A DNA stretch of 64,000 nucleotides. Source: G963663365 sp963663365 (GTDB lineage Bacteria > Hinthialibacterota > Hinthialibacteria > Hinthialibacterales > G963663365). Positions 16,635 through 24,893 of the stretch are shown piece by piece (within the stretch, counting starts at the first letter, position 1; the number at the start of each line of letters is the position of its first letter). Both the position numbers and the translations under genes were made by a program. Below the pieces are notes generated by a model. The model worked only from the letters and a program-made list of their open reading frames with translations, was not told the origin of the DNA and searched no databases. Where the stretch lies: NCBI GenBank assembly GCA_963663365.2, contig CAXXIH010000008.1, forward strand, positions 1,860,001-1,924,000, given 5' to 3'.

Positions 16635-16670
16635 GATTTATCAAGATTCTTTTCTGAGGGGTGATTTCAC

Positions 16671-17108
16671 ATGAAAAAGAAAGAGATTCTGGAAAAACTC
16701 GCCGAAAATATGGAGAGTTGGCAGAAAGTTGAAAACGCATCGGTTGTTTCAACCAGTCGTATTCTGGAGAAAACAACCAATCCTGTCGTACGCACGATCA
16801 TGGAAATTATTCAACGTGATTCTCAAACTCACTATCATGTCCAAGGCCTGATTCTGGAAAGCCTTAAAAAACGCTCGATATCTTTAAGTCCTGAAGATAT
16901 GGAGTCGATTTGGGGACTGATTGAGCATCATCTGGAGATCGAGAAAAAGACAATTAAGTTGGCCGAAAAATCCCTAGAGGCGCTAAAAGGCTCAAAGATG
17001 GTTGTCCAGGAGTATTTACTCCAATATCTGCTTGAGGATGAAGAAAAACACACTCATCTCCTCGAGGCGCTCGAGAAGGTTAAGTCCGGTATGTACCCCT
17101 ACGGGTGA
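16671..17108 (+). CDS. Ferritin-like four-helix protein
   Basis: 145 residues, almost entirely helical. Carboxylates and histidines are spaced as in ferritin/rubrerythrin-like bundles: IIQRDSQTHYHVQ (near 45-57), GLIEHHLEIEK (near 83-93) and LLEDEEKHTHLLEALEK (near 122-138). A di-iron site is therefore plausible, but the family is not certain. The strong GAGGGG ribosome site lies before the ATG. It has its own sigma70-type promoter and is followed by a classic terminator, so it is a monocistronic unit inside the redox region. A role in iron storage or oxidative-stress defence of the Fe-S enzymes is inference. Confidence 0.7.
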   Translation: MKKKEILEKLAENMESWQKVENASVVSTSRILEKTTNPVVRTIMEIIQRDSQTHYHVQGLILESLKKRSISLSPEDMESIWGLIEHHLEIEKKTIKLAEKSLEALKGSKMVVQEYLLQYLLEDEEKHTHLLEALEKVKSGMYPYG

Positions 17109-17158
17109 GACTTGAATTTATAAAAGCGAACGCCATTTCTCATATTTCCTATGCCTTC

Positions 17159-17190
17159 AAATACCCAGCGTACTCATGCGCTGGGTATTT
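17159..17190 (+). terminator. Intrinsic terminator after the ferritin-like gene
   Basis: Perfect 12-bp stem AAATACCCAGCG (17159-17170) with CGCTGGGTATTT (17179-17190), an 8-nt loop and T-rich 3' end. It lies 51 bp after the stop codon. Confidence 0.9.
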
Positions 17191-17459
17191 TTATGAATTT
17201 CCACCCATAAATTCCATAAGTAACCAATTTTGAATACGTTACAAAATATCCCTTAACTGATTAGTATGATCAAGATTTTTGAATTTCCATTCAGATTGCA
17301 AAGTAATATTTCTAAATTATTAACCGATATCTTCTCAAAACACGCGGGCTGATTGCAAAGGCCCGGTTTATTGATTACAATTATTCTTAGAGGAACTTCC
17401 GGATCAGCCTACTGAATAGAGGCATCCGGACTGCAACATCATTATGTTGGAGGGCCATT
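17191..17459. other. AT-rich spacer with a leader hairpin
   Basis: No gene is supported. The last part contains an inverted repeat TCCGGAT (17398-17404) / ATCCGGA (17424-17430), 30 bp before the small Cys-rich gene, which may form in its mRNA leader. No sigma54 match and no convincing -35/-10 pair were seen. Confidence 0.45.
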
Positions 17460-17711
17460 ATGGACGAACAACGGATCGACCGTCCTTGCAAGTTGACTCA
17501 CCATTCTGTGGGTATTGAAGCACGATTTCCGCCCCAAGAGGGCTTAGATGCCTACGAAAACGGCTCAGGTGAGGTCGTCGTCAACTGCTTGGATAAAGAA
17601 GAATGCTGTTACACCCTTGATTGCCAATTTTGCACCGATGGGGGCAATTGGCCACTCACAGCTGACGATCTGGACGCTTTTGAAAATATGACTTCAGGCT
17701 CAGGCATTTAG
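17460..17711 (+). CDS. Small Cys-rich acidic protein, unknown family
   Basis: 83 residues. The ATG has a strong GGAGG six nt upstream, which supports translation. Cysteines are concentrated in the middle: CLDKEECCYTLDCQFC (about residues 42-57), plus Cys10. The remainder is acidic (PLTADDLDAFENM). The pattern could bind a metal or form disulfides. I do not recognise the family. It sits alone between the ferritin-like gene and the second sigma54 activator, on the same strand. Confidence 0.65.
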   Translation: MDEQRIDRPCKLTHHSVGIEARFPPQEGLDAYENGSGEVVVNCLDKEECCYTLDCQFCTDGGNWPLTADDLDAFENMTSGSGI

Positions 17712-17935
17712 CAAAATTACTTTCCTATTTTGAGGGACTTTACTTTCACTCAAATCGTGTTTGGGGTTCATTCTTATTTGAGGCATTCCGATCCGCCACA
17801 ATGGGGTTTTTGTTTGGTGCAATTTAGCTGTAGAGTTAAGAGGCGTTGAGTGGTGCATATAGACATTTAAATTGTCTCTTGAAATTGCTCCCGGATTCAT
17901 ATCGGTGGTTGAATTTTTTCTATTGTTTTTGATTA

Positions 17936-19357
17936 ATGATCATGAGAACCCGCTGTTGTGACTCGGCAAACTCTGAATCCAAACAAACCGTCCCGGCAGA
18001 AGACGGCGCTACTAAATTAAACGGCACTCTCTCTAAAGAGCGGTTTGCTACGATTCTGGATTCCATTAACGATGGCGTATTTACAGTCAATGATTCCTGG
18101 CAGATCACTTCATTTAACCGGGCGGCCGAACAAATTACCGGAATTGCAAGAGAAAAAGCGATTGGACAAAAATGCGCCGCCGTGTTTCAAGCCGATATAT
18201 GCGACTCGGCTTGTGCACTACGTCAAACCATGGAAACCGGAAAGCCGGTTATCAATAAGGCCGTTCACATCACAAACAAAGACGGGCAATGCGTTCCGAT
18301 CAGCATTTCGACGGCCTTGCTCAAAGATGAAAACGGTAATGTTATCGGCGGAGTCGAGACATTTCGTGATTTGACTCTTGTAGAAAAGTTGCGAAGAGAA
18401 CTTCAAGATCAATTCTGTATCGGTGATATTGTCAGCCGCAGTGCGCGAATGAGAGAGATTGCCGACCTGCTTCCGGCAATCGCCGAAAGCGATGCAACCT
18501 GTTTAATCGAAGGCGAAAGCGGCACTGGAAAGGAACTTATCGCGCGGGCAATTCACTCTTTGGGCTCCAAACCGAACGCGCCTTTTGTTGCAGTGAATTG
18601 CGGGGCTCTACCGGATACGCTTTTAGAATCGGAACTTTTCGGATACGAACCGGGCGCTTTTACGGATGCCAAAAAAAGCAAGTTGGGCCGATTCGCATTG
18701 GCTGAAGGCGGAACAATCTTTTTGGATGAAATCGGAGATATGTCTCCCGCGCTTCAAGTCCGCTTGCTGCGGGTATTGCAGGAGAAATGTTATGAACCGC
18801 TCGGAAGCACGGTAACCAAACGTACGAATGTTCGCGTGCTGGCGGCAACCAATACAGATTTGCTTTCTTTGGTACGCAAAAAGAAATTCCGTCAGGATCT
18901 TTATTATCGAATTAACGTAGTACGGATTAAACTTCCCGCATTACGGGAACGTCTGGAAGACATCCCATTACTAATCGAGCATTTCATCGACAGGTATAAC
19001 AAATTAAAAGGCAAAGAGATCGAAGGTGTTAGCGATGCAGTTACTTCAGTCTTCATGCGCCACGATTGGGTTGGGAATGTACGCGAACTGGAGAACGCCG
19101 TCGAACATGCCTTTATTCTATGCTCCGGTGGAATCGTCGAACTTCAACATCTTCCCGAACAATTCCGCTCGGAGTTGGAAACATCGCCGCTTTTTGGCTC
19201 GAGCCTGGCCGATATCGAAGCCCACGCCATATTCAACACCCTAAAGAACCTTAACTGGAACCGGCAGAACACAGCGACTCGTCTGGGAATCGACAAATCC
19301 ACACTTTGGCGCAAGATCAAAGAGTACGGTCTCGACCGATTTGCCCCGAAAAAATAG
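17936..19357 (+). CDS. PAS-AAA+-Fis sigma54-dependent transcriptional activator (next to operon B)
   Basis: 473 residues (ATG at 17942 is an alternative; neither has a clear ribosome site). PAS domain about 30-155 with the same C-x8-C-x3-C motif as the paralogue at 12601-13965 (C80, C89, C93). AAA+ domain with Walker A GESGTGKE, GAFTDA loop, and Walker B FLDEIGD. C-terminal Fis HTH (NWNRQNTATRLGIDKSTLWRKIKEYG). The AAA+ domain and the hinge are very similar to the first activator, so the pair arose by duplication. It lies directly upstream of operon B, whose sigma54 promoter is 210 bp past its stop, and is therefore the likely activator of operon B. Confidence 0.93.
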   Translation: MIMRTRCCDSANSESKQTVPAEDGATKLNGTLSKERFATILDSINDGVFTVNDSWQITSFNRAAEQITGIAREKAIGQKCAAVFQADICDSACALRQTMETGKPVINKAVHITNKDGQCVPISISTALLKDENGNVIGGVETFRDLTLVEKLRRELQDQFCIGDIVSRSARMREIADLLPAIAESDATCLIEGESGTGKELIARAIHSLGSKPNAPFVAVNCGALPDTLLESELFGYEPGAFTDAKKSKLGRFALAEGGTIFLDEIGDMSPALQVRLLRVLQEKCYEPLGSTVTKRTNVRVLAATNTDLLSLVRKKKFRQDLYYRINVVRIKLPALRERLEDIPLLIEHFIDRYNKLKGKEIEGVSDAVTSVFMRHDWVGNVRELENAVEHAFILCSGGIVELQHLPEQFRSELETSPLFGSSLADIEAHAIFNTLKNLNWNRQNTATRLGIDKSTLWRKIKEYGLDRFAPKK

Positions 19358-19453
19358 TAAATTTATACTGTCAAATATATAAATCCTGCTATGATTATCC
19401 CTTATCAAGGATGCCATATAAAAAGCTCTAATAGCTCATTATGCAATGCCTAC

Positions 19454-19538
19454 AAATGCCTGACATTGTAAAATGCAATCTTTCATATTTGCATTTCTCT
19501 ACCCGCTGTAGCGTTAATGCACATAATATCAGGCATTT
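19454..19538. promoter_or_regulatory. Nested inverted repeats, candidate enhancer sites for operon B
   Basis: Outer repeat AAATGCCTGA (19454-19463) / TCAGGCATTT (19529-19538), a perfect 10-bp match. Inner repeat AAATGCAA (19471-19478) / TTGCATTT (19489-19496), a perfect 8-bp match with 10-bp spacer. They lie about 55-140 bp upstream of the predicted sigma54 start near 19593, the usual place for activator binding sites. Confidence 0.55.
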
Positions 19539-19566
19539 AGGTAGCATTTAAAGATTGTGAATTTGT

Positions 19567-19582
19567 TGGCACAACTGATGCG
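19567..19582 (+). promoter_or_regulatory. Sigma54 (-24/-12) promoter of operon B
   Basis: TGGCAC-AACTG-ATGCG: the -24 element is perfect (TTGGCAC with the preceding T) and GG (19568-19569) and GC (19580-19581) are exactly 10 bp apart. Predicted start near 19593, 103 bp before the first gene. The sigma54 activator gene ends 210 bp upstream. Confidence 0.8.
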
Positions 19583-19695
19583 TCCATAAACCCCGAAAAC
19601 GCCGATTTGCCTGATTCCTCACAATCCCACGGAAACAACGGACAGGCAGGATCAGACGAAACGAGCAGAACCGTCAAATCAAACGGATTAGCGTA

Positions 19696-20151
19696 ATGGA
19701 TAAAAACACACTTGCTTTGACATCGGGTCAAGCGGCCCGTTATTGCTTTGTCACATCAGACACCATTCTGAACTGGATTAAAGCCGATTGTCTACCGGCT
19801 CAACGCACAATGGGGGGGCAGTATCGAATTCTTGTTGAAGATCTTCGTCATTTTATGCAACGGCACGGGATGAGCACGGAACTTTTAGAAAGCGAAGTGG
19901 AAACCCGAAGTTTTTGTTGGGAATTTCACAATTCCACTGAAAAAAAGGCAACAGCAACAGACATGCCATGCGCCGATTGTATTGTTCACAAAGCACGCGC
20001 ATTTAACTGCTTTGTCATTCGTATGGGAAACAGCCAATTGGATTGGATGTGCGGAGCCTGCACGGATTGTGAGTACTTTCAGAAATGGTCTACGGATGAC
20101 TTTCAGCATCCGGCTTCCGAATCCGATGCCCAAGCGCTTCCGATATTGTGA
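19696..20151 (+). CDS. HTH (excisionase/MerR-like) protein with Cys-rich C-terminus, first gene of operon B
   Basis: 151 residues. Residues 5-58 form a winged helix-turn-helix of the excisionase/MerR type (LTSGQAARYCFVTSDTILNW...GGQYRILVEDLRHFM). The C-terminal half has paired cysteines: CWEFHN, CADCIVHKARAFNC and CGACTDCEYF, suggesting a metal- or redox-sensing domain. GGA lies 9 nt before the ATG. As the first gene after a sigma54 promoter and before the CCG gene (72 bp to its ATG), it is likely a local regulator of the complex, perhaps feedback control. DNA binding is inferred from the fold; the target is unknown. Confidence 0.78.
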   Translation: MDKNTLALTSGQAARYCFVTSDTILNWIKADCLPAQRTMGGQYRILVEDLRHFMQRHGMSTELLESEVETRSFCWEFHNSTEKKATATDMPCADCIVHKARAFNCFVIRMGNSQLDWMCGACTDCEYFQKWSTDDFQHPASESDAQALPIL

Positions 20152-20222
20152 CTTGGAATCGGCGGAGTCATTAAAAGATGAACGGTTTGAAATAAAAACC
20201 AAATACAAATGTGGGAAAGACG

Positions 20223-21617
20223 ATGAATGCTGCAACAGAATATTGGCCACGTCTATTGAAACCGGTCGAAGACGATTCACTTGAACGCTTTGTCGAAGCG
20301 ATGGGCAAAGTTCTTCGCGATAGTAATTATGGCTTGCCTTTATCAGTCTACGCACAAACCTGTACAGGCTGCATGCGGTGTTCTCAACAATGTCAGGTCT
20401 TTCAACAATCGGAAGATTTGAAGGATACACCGCATTACCGGACCGAGCAGATCATTCGGCTCTATCGCGAATTCTTTCTGCCGTCATTCCGGGGAATATC
20501 GCTGAAACGATCCAGCCTGGATGAGTGGAAAGAAGCGCAAGCCGATTTCAACCTGAAAGAACTGATCGAAAGCCTTTACCGTTGCACATTGTGCAGGCGT
20601 TGCACCGAAGAGTGCCCTATGGGCATCGATCACCGGCTGGTAGCCCGCTTTGGCCGCCAGGTCCTAAGCGAAATGGGACTTGTCCCTCAAAACATGGGAG
20701 GCAGCACAGTCGAGCAGATATTCGGGATCGGAAATACAAGCGCTTTCCCCGAAGCAGCCATCATCGACACACTCGATTTTTTGGAAGAAGACATCTACGA
20801 CACCTATGGAATGCATTGCACCATTCCACGGAACCGCGCAAATGCGGAATACCTCATACTTTCACCGGTCAGTGACTACATGATGGAAGCCGAGACGCTG
20901 ATGGGTATCGCCATGGTCATGCATTCCATCGGCTGCGATTGGACAGTCAGTACCGAATACTGCGACGCGATCAACTACGGCCTGTTTTACGATGACCGGG
21001 TTATGGTGACAGTTCTCGATAAGATTGTTGCAGAAGCAAAACGCCTTAATGTCAAACAAGTTATTATCGGCGAATGCGGTCACGCCACGCGGACTGCAAT
21101 CGGTTATTGGAAATCAAGCCTCAACAGCAAAGGCCTTGTCGTAAAAAGCATTCTCGAAGTTACGGCGGAAGCAATCGAAAAAGGATTGATAAAGCCGGAC
21201 CGCACAAAGAACACATCCAAAATAGTCCTCCACGATCCGTGCAATATCGTGCGGGGATGCGGAATCTACAAGCCGCAACGGGAAATTCTTGAATCCTGCG
21301 CAATGGGCTTTGTCGAGATGCAACCCAATGGCCGATACAACTACTGCTGCGGCGGAGGCGGCGGGATTGTCATCGCAGAAGACCTGCATGATTTCCGCGT
21401 TGAAGTTATCGGCAAAGTCAAAGCAGATCAGATTGTTGCATCCGGTGCGGAAATAGTATGTGCACCCTGCGCAAACTGCAAAAAAATGCTGCGTGAGCTT
21501 GTGGATCATTACAAAATCCCCGCCGAAGTCGTGGGGATTCACGATCTTATGGCAAAGGCGCTTGCTGTCGAAAAGCCCGAAGGTGTCCAACCTGAAGAAA
21601 GCTCAGAGGCCGCATAG
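20223..21617 (+). CDS. DsrK/HmcF-like CCG-domain Fe-S protein (operon B)
   Basis: 464 residues from the ATG at 20223 (GGGAAAG six nt upstream; a GTG at 20211 is possible). Two complete ferredoxin motifs, CTGCMRCSQQC and CTLCRRCTEECPMG, are followed by the CCG domain: GECGHATRT, HDPCNIVRGCG, YCCGGGGGIV and APCANCKK. As in DsrK/HdrD this should hold a noncubane Fe-S cluster that handles a disulfide-type substrate on the cytoplasmic side. It is a clear paralogue of the protein at 9737-11209 and, unlike it, keeps all four ligands in the first motif. It lacks the low-complexity tail. The cytochrome b gene follows after 20 bp. Confidence 0.94.
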   Translation: MNAATEYWPRLLKPVEDDSLERFVEAMGKVLRDSNYGLPLSVYAQTCTGCMRCSQQCQVFQQSEDLKDTPHYRTEQIIRLYREFFLPSFRGISLKRSSLDEWKEAQADFNLKELIESLYRCTLCRRCTEECPMGIDHRLVARFGRQVLSEMGLVPQNMGGSTVEQIFGIGNTSAFPEAAIIDTLDFLEEDIYDTYGMHCTIPRNRANAEYLILSPVSDYMMEAETLMGIAMVMHSIGCDWTVSTEYCDAINYGLFYDDRVMVTVLDKIVAEAKRLNVKQVIIGECGHATRTAIGYWKSSLNSKGLVVKSILEVTAEAIEKGLIKPDRTKNTSKIVLHDPCNIVRGCGIYKPQREILESCAMGFVEMQPNGRYNYCCGGGGGIVIAEDLHDFRVEVIGKVKADQIVASGAEIVCAPCANCKKMLRELVDHYKIPAEVVGIHDLMAKALAVEKPEGVQPEESSEAA

Positions 21618-21637
21618 GGCAAGGAGGTACGATATCG

Positions 21638-22315
21638 ATGGATGCACTTCTTAAATTTTGCGAAGGTCCTTTGTTCCGGCTGGCCTTTGTGATATTGATC
21701 GCCGGTCTTTTACGTCAGGCTGTGCTTATTTTTGTACCCGGATTTATCGCCTGGCGGCGGGCAAGGGACCGAACAATTCCCTGGGGGCGCCTCGGACGTG
21801 ACTTAGGCATGTGGATGTTTCCTGTGGCCCATGTGGTTCGCAGCCGCCAAATTTTTAGTGTGATTTCTTACCTTTTCCACTTTGGATTGATCCTCGTTCC
21901 ATTGTTCTACTCAGGGCATACAGCGCTTTGGGCAGCAGGAACGGGAATCACAATTCCTACAATATCGGACGGCATCGCCGACATTTTAAGTCTGATTACC
22001 ATCGGCGGAGTTTTTCTACTGCTTCTTTCACGGATGATCCATCCGCTTGTGCGGCGTTTTGTTAAATTCGAAGACTACTTTGTTCTCGTGTTAATTCTCA
22101 TACCGTTTATCAGCGGTTATGCAGCAGGCCGCCCATGGAATCCACTCAGTTATGAGGCAATGCGTCTGGTGCATGTCTTAAGCGGCAATATCCTGCTGAT
22201 CGCGATTCCGTTTACAAAACTTTCACACTGCATCTTTTTCCCATTCAGCCGTCTTTGCGCCGAATTGGGCTCGAAACTCGCCCTCGATGTCAATTACGAA
22301 TATCGAGCACCCTAA
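21638..22315 (+). CDS. NarI/HmcE/DsrM-like membrane cytochrome b (operon B)
   Basis: 225 residues with five or six hydrophobic helices. Likely b-heme histidines: SYLFHFGLILVP and LVHVLSGNILLIAIPFTKLSHC, as in the operon A counterpart. It is predicted to exchange electrons between menaquinone and the CCG subunit. An AAGGAGG ribosome site precedes the ATG at 21638, 20 bp after the CCG gene; the ferredoxin gene starts 18 bp after its stop. Size is that of HmcE rather than full-length DsrM. Confidence 0.92.
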   Translation: MDALLKFCEGPLFRLAFVILIAGLLRQAVLIFVPGFIAWRRARDRTIPWGRLGRDLGMWMFPVAHVVRSRQIFSVISYLFHFGLILVPLFYSGHTALWAAGTGITIPTISDGIADILSLITIGGVFLLLLSRMIHPLVRRFVKFEDYFVLVLILIPFISGYAAGRPWNPLSYEAMRLVHVLSGNILLIAIPFTKLSHCIFFPFSRLCAELGSKLALDVNYEYRAP

Positions 22316-22333
22316 ACGTTGAGGTTAGCACCA

Positions 22334-23203
22334 ATGACAAGAGCCATACTTACCGACATCACGCGCTGCGTTGGGTGCGATAAATGCAAAGAGGCTTGTT
22401 ATAACCTCAACAACAAAGGTGTTGTTTGCATTCCCAGCGAAGACGCAACCGACGATCTTTCGGAAATGTATTTCACCACAGTCTTGCTTTATGACCATGC
22501 CGGAGAACAAGTATTCGGCAAAGGCAAAGACCAAGAAGGATATCCGCAGGATATCAATGAGGAAACGATTAAAGAAAAACCTCAAGCGGGATTCGTCCGC
22601 AAGCAATGCCTGCATTGCGAGAATCCGACTTGCGAATCAGTCTGCCCGGTAGGCGCTTTTCATAAAGACGAGACTACGGGGGCGGTTCTTTATAACTCGG
22701 AAATTTGCATTGGGTGCCGGTATTGTATGTATGCCTGCCCATTCAATATTCCCCGCTATGAGTGGGGTACTCCTTTTCCAACCGTTCAAAAATGCACGAT
22801 GTGCAATGACCGAATTCTCGAAGGCAAAGAGCCCGCTTGCACTGAGGCATGTCCGGAAGAGGCCACAATATTCGGTGACCGGGATGAGCTGCTAAAGGAA
22901 GCCCGCAAAAGGATCGCAGCCGAGCCGGGCCGTTACATGGATCATATTTATGGGGAAACCGAGGCGGGCGGCACATCGGTTCTATATTTAACCAAACCCG
23001 GCGTGCCTCTCGATTTTCTATTCAGAGACCGCGTCGGTGTGGATCCTTTACCGTCCTACACCTGGCAATGGCTGGCAAAGGTTCCCACGATTGGTTTGGG
23101 AGCGGGAGTAGCAATGAGTGGATTGTTCTGGGTGATTAACCGGCGCAACGAGTTGTCCGGAGGGGAGCATACAGAAGAAAGGAATGAGGCTGATGCGGAC
23201 TAG
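22334..23203 (+). CDS. Four-cluster ferredoxin subunit, HmcB/DsrO-like (operon B)
   Basis: 289 residues from the ATG at 22334 (GAGG eight nt upstream; the frame opens with a TTG at 22319). Four [4Fe-4S] motifs: CVGCDKCKEAC, CLHCENPTCESVC, CIGCRYCMYAC and CTMCNDRILEGKEPACTEAC. A loop of about 40 extra residues between the first and second motif (HAGEQVFGKGKDQEGYPQ) is absent from the operon A paralogue. No export signal; a C-terminal hydrophobic helix (IGLGAGVAMSGLFWVI) anchors it. Overlaps the next gene by 11 bp. Confidence 0.92.
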   Translation: MTRAILTDITRCVGCDKCKEACYNLNNKGVVCIPSEDATDDLSEMYFTTVLLYDHAGEQVFGKGKDQEGYPQDINEETIKEKPQAGFVRKQCLHCENPTCESVCPVGAFHKDETTGAVLYNSEICIGCRYCMYACPFNIPRYEWGTPFPTVQKCTMCNDRILEGKEPACTEACPEEATIFGDRDELLKEARKRIAAEPGRYMDHIYGETEAGGTSVLYLTKPGVPLDFLFRDRVGVDPLPSYTWQWLAKVPTIGLGAGVAMSGLFWVINRRNELSGGEHTEERNEADAD

Positions 23204-24866
23204 AACACGCACGCTTTTTTACGACATTCTTTGGATAATCGTCGCAGTCGGAGTGACAGTGGCCTTTTTCCGGTTCTGGCGGGGCTTAGGCGGTGTTACA
23301 CGTCTGGATGATGTAACTCCATGGGGTCTTGGAATTGTATTTGATGTAGCTTGCGGAATCGCTTTGGCAGCGGGCGGATTCACCTTTGCCGCTGTTGTTT
23401 ATGTCTTTCAGATCAAACGCTACAAGCCATTGGCCAGATTGGCCGTTCTAAGCGCCTGCCTCGGCTACGGGCTTTATTGTGTCGGCCTTGCTTTCGACAT
23501 GGGCCGCCCCGAACGCTTTTGGCATATCCTTTTTTACTGGCAGCATCATTCCGTTCTATTTGAAGTCGCCTGGTGCGTGATTCTCTATATGACGGTTCTC
23601 TTCCTCGAATTTATCCCCGTTGTATGCGAAGGATTGCGTTGGAAACGTCTGGAGCGTTTCTTTCATGCTATGACGATACCGGTGGTAATCGCGGGTATTG
23701 CGCTTTCAACGCTGCATCAATCATCGTTGGGTGCGTTGTTCCTCATTATGAAGGGAAAATTAGATGCATTGTGGCATACGCAAATGCTTCCTTTCTTTTT
23801 CCTGTTATCCGCTATTTCCGCAGGGGTAATGGTTGTTACGCTATTGGGAATCGGCTCAGCTCGTCATTGGAAACGCCCCTTCGGCCCGGATGATTTCTCG
23901 CCGTTAGCCCGCACGGTTTCGTTTATTCTCTTTGCTTATTTTGCGTTAAAACTCATCGATCTATCCATACGTGGCCAATTCGGGCATCTGTTTGATGGCT
24001 CCGGTAATAGCAGCTTATTCATAACCGAGCTTATCGTGGGCGTTCTTCTCCCGGCGATTCTGTTCTCATTCCGTGCGATTCGGAGAAACACAACCGCGGT
24101 TACCGCGATTGGAGCGCTGATTATTTTCGGAACGGTTTTCAACCGGATGAACGTTGGATTGATCGGCACTTATTGGGCGACAGGTTCGACTTATTTCCCG
24201 ACCTGGATGGAAATTGCCTACTCAACCATGCTCGTCGCGCTTTCGATATTGATTTACAGCGCGATTGTTAAATATCTGCCCGTGTTTGGCGATGCCGAAG
24301 ATGGTCATGCCTATGTCAAAATGCTCTCGCCGGAGGATTCAGCACCTTCGCATATGCTGCCCGGCCAAAACGGCTATCAGGCGCTTTATCGAACTTCCAT
24401 GATTATCCTAATCGGGATGGGTATTACGGCCGCCGCTGTGCCCAGTGTTGCCGTTCATGGCCGCCGCATTCTAGCTTCTCCCGTGCTTCCATCCATTGAT
24501 CGTGAACATTTCGATGCGGAGGGCAACTACAATTATCAACCTCCTCCTGATGTTTTCACAATAAATGGCGATGGCATGGGCAAAGATGTTATTGATTTCC
24601 CACATGCGAAGCTGGTTGAAATCCTGGGTGGTGAAGATTCCTGTTTGAAATGCCATTGTGGCCCCGCTCAAGGCATTCCGGTTGAATCCGAGAAAGATAT
24701 CCGTCCTTGTGCGCTGTGCCACACTGATATGTACCAACCCAATATGGAAACCGGCGCGGTGGCATTAAAAGAGGCGTTTCATACCCGCTGTATTGCCTGC
24801 CACCTGGCCGAAGGTCCAAAGCGGGGCGTTACAGGTATGGAAGAATGTGTCTTTTGCCATCGCTAG
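23193..24866 (+). CDS. NrfD/HmcC/DsrP-like membrane subunit fused to a four-heme cytochrome c (operon B)
   Basis: 557 residues from the ATG at 23193 (AGGA nine nt upstream; 23184 is possible). About ten NrfD-type helices (VTPWGLGIVFDVACGIALAAGG and HSVLFEVAWCVILYMTVLFLEF are shared with the operon A protein) plus a further helix near residue 405. The C-terminal domain has four heme sites: CLKCH, CALCH, CIACH and CVFCH, two fewer than its paralogue. The first is followed by another Cys (CLKCHCGP). The heme domain should be periplasmic and exchange electrons with soluble cytochromes or another complex. Last structural gene before the two-component pair. Confidence 0.9.
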   Translation: MRTRTRTLFYDILWIIVAVGVTVAFFRFWRGLGGVTRLDDVTPWGLGIVFDVACGIALAAGGFTFAAVVYVFQIKRYKPLARLAVLSACLGYGLYCVGLAFDMGRPERFWHILFYWQHHSVLFEVAWCVILYMTVLFLEFIPVVCEGLRWKRLERFFHAMTIPVVIAGIALSTLHQSSLGALFLIMKGKLDALWHTQMLPFFFLLSAISAGVMVVTLLGIGSARHWKRPFGPDDFSPLARTVSFILFAYFALKLIDLSIRGQFGHLFDGSGNSSLFITELIVGVLLPAILFSFRAIRRNTTAVTAIGALIIFGTVFNRMNVGLIGTYWATGSTYFPTWMEIAYSTMLVALSILIYSAIVKYLPVFGDAEDGHAYVKMLSPEDSAPSHMLPGQNGYQALYRTSMIILIGMGITAAAVPSVAVHGRRILASPVLPSIDREHFDAEGNYNYQPPPDVFTINGDGMGKDVIDFPHAKLVEILGGEDSCLKCHCGPAQGIPVESEKDIRPCALCHTDMYQPNMETGAVALKEAFHTRCIACHLAEGPKRGVTGMEECVFCHR

Positions 24867-24893
24867 ACCGGCAGAAGTTTAAAGAGAAAAACA

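Larger units (their letters stand above)
19358..19695. other. Regulatory spacer before operon B
   Basis: 338 bp with no gene. It holds nested inverted repeats (19454-19538) and the sigma54 promoter (19567-19582), followed by a leader of about 100 nt with no obvious riboswitch or terminator. Confidence 0.7.

Noticed and set aside
20223..21617. Calling the CCG proteins true DsrK
   Set aside because: The cytochrome b is the short HmcE size, the ferredoxin has no Tat signal, and dsrAB is absent from the window; Hmc- or Dsr-type is as far as motifs allow.
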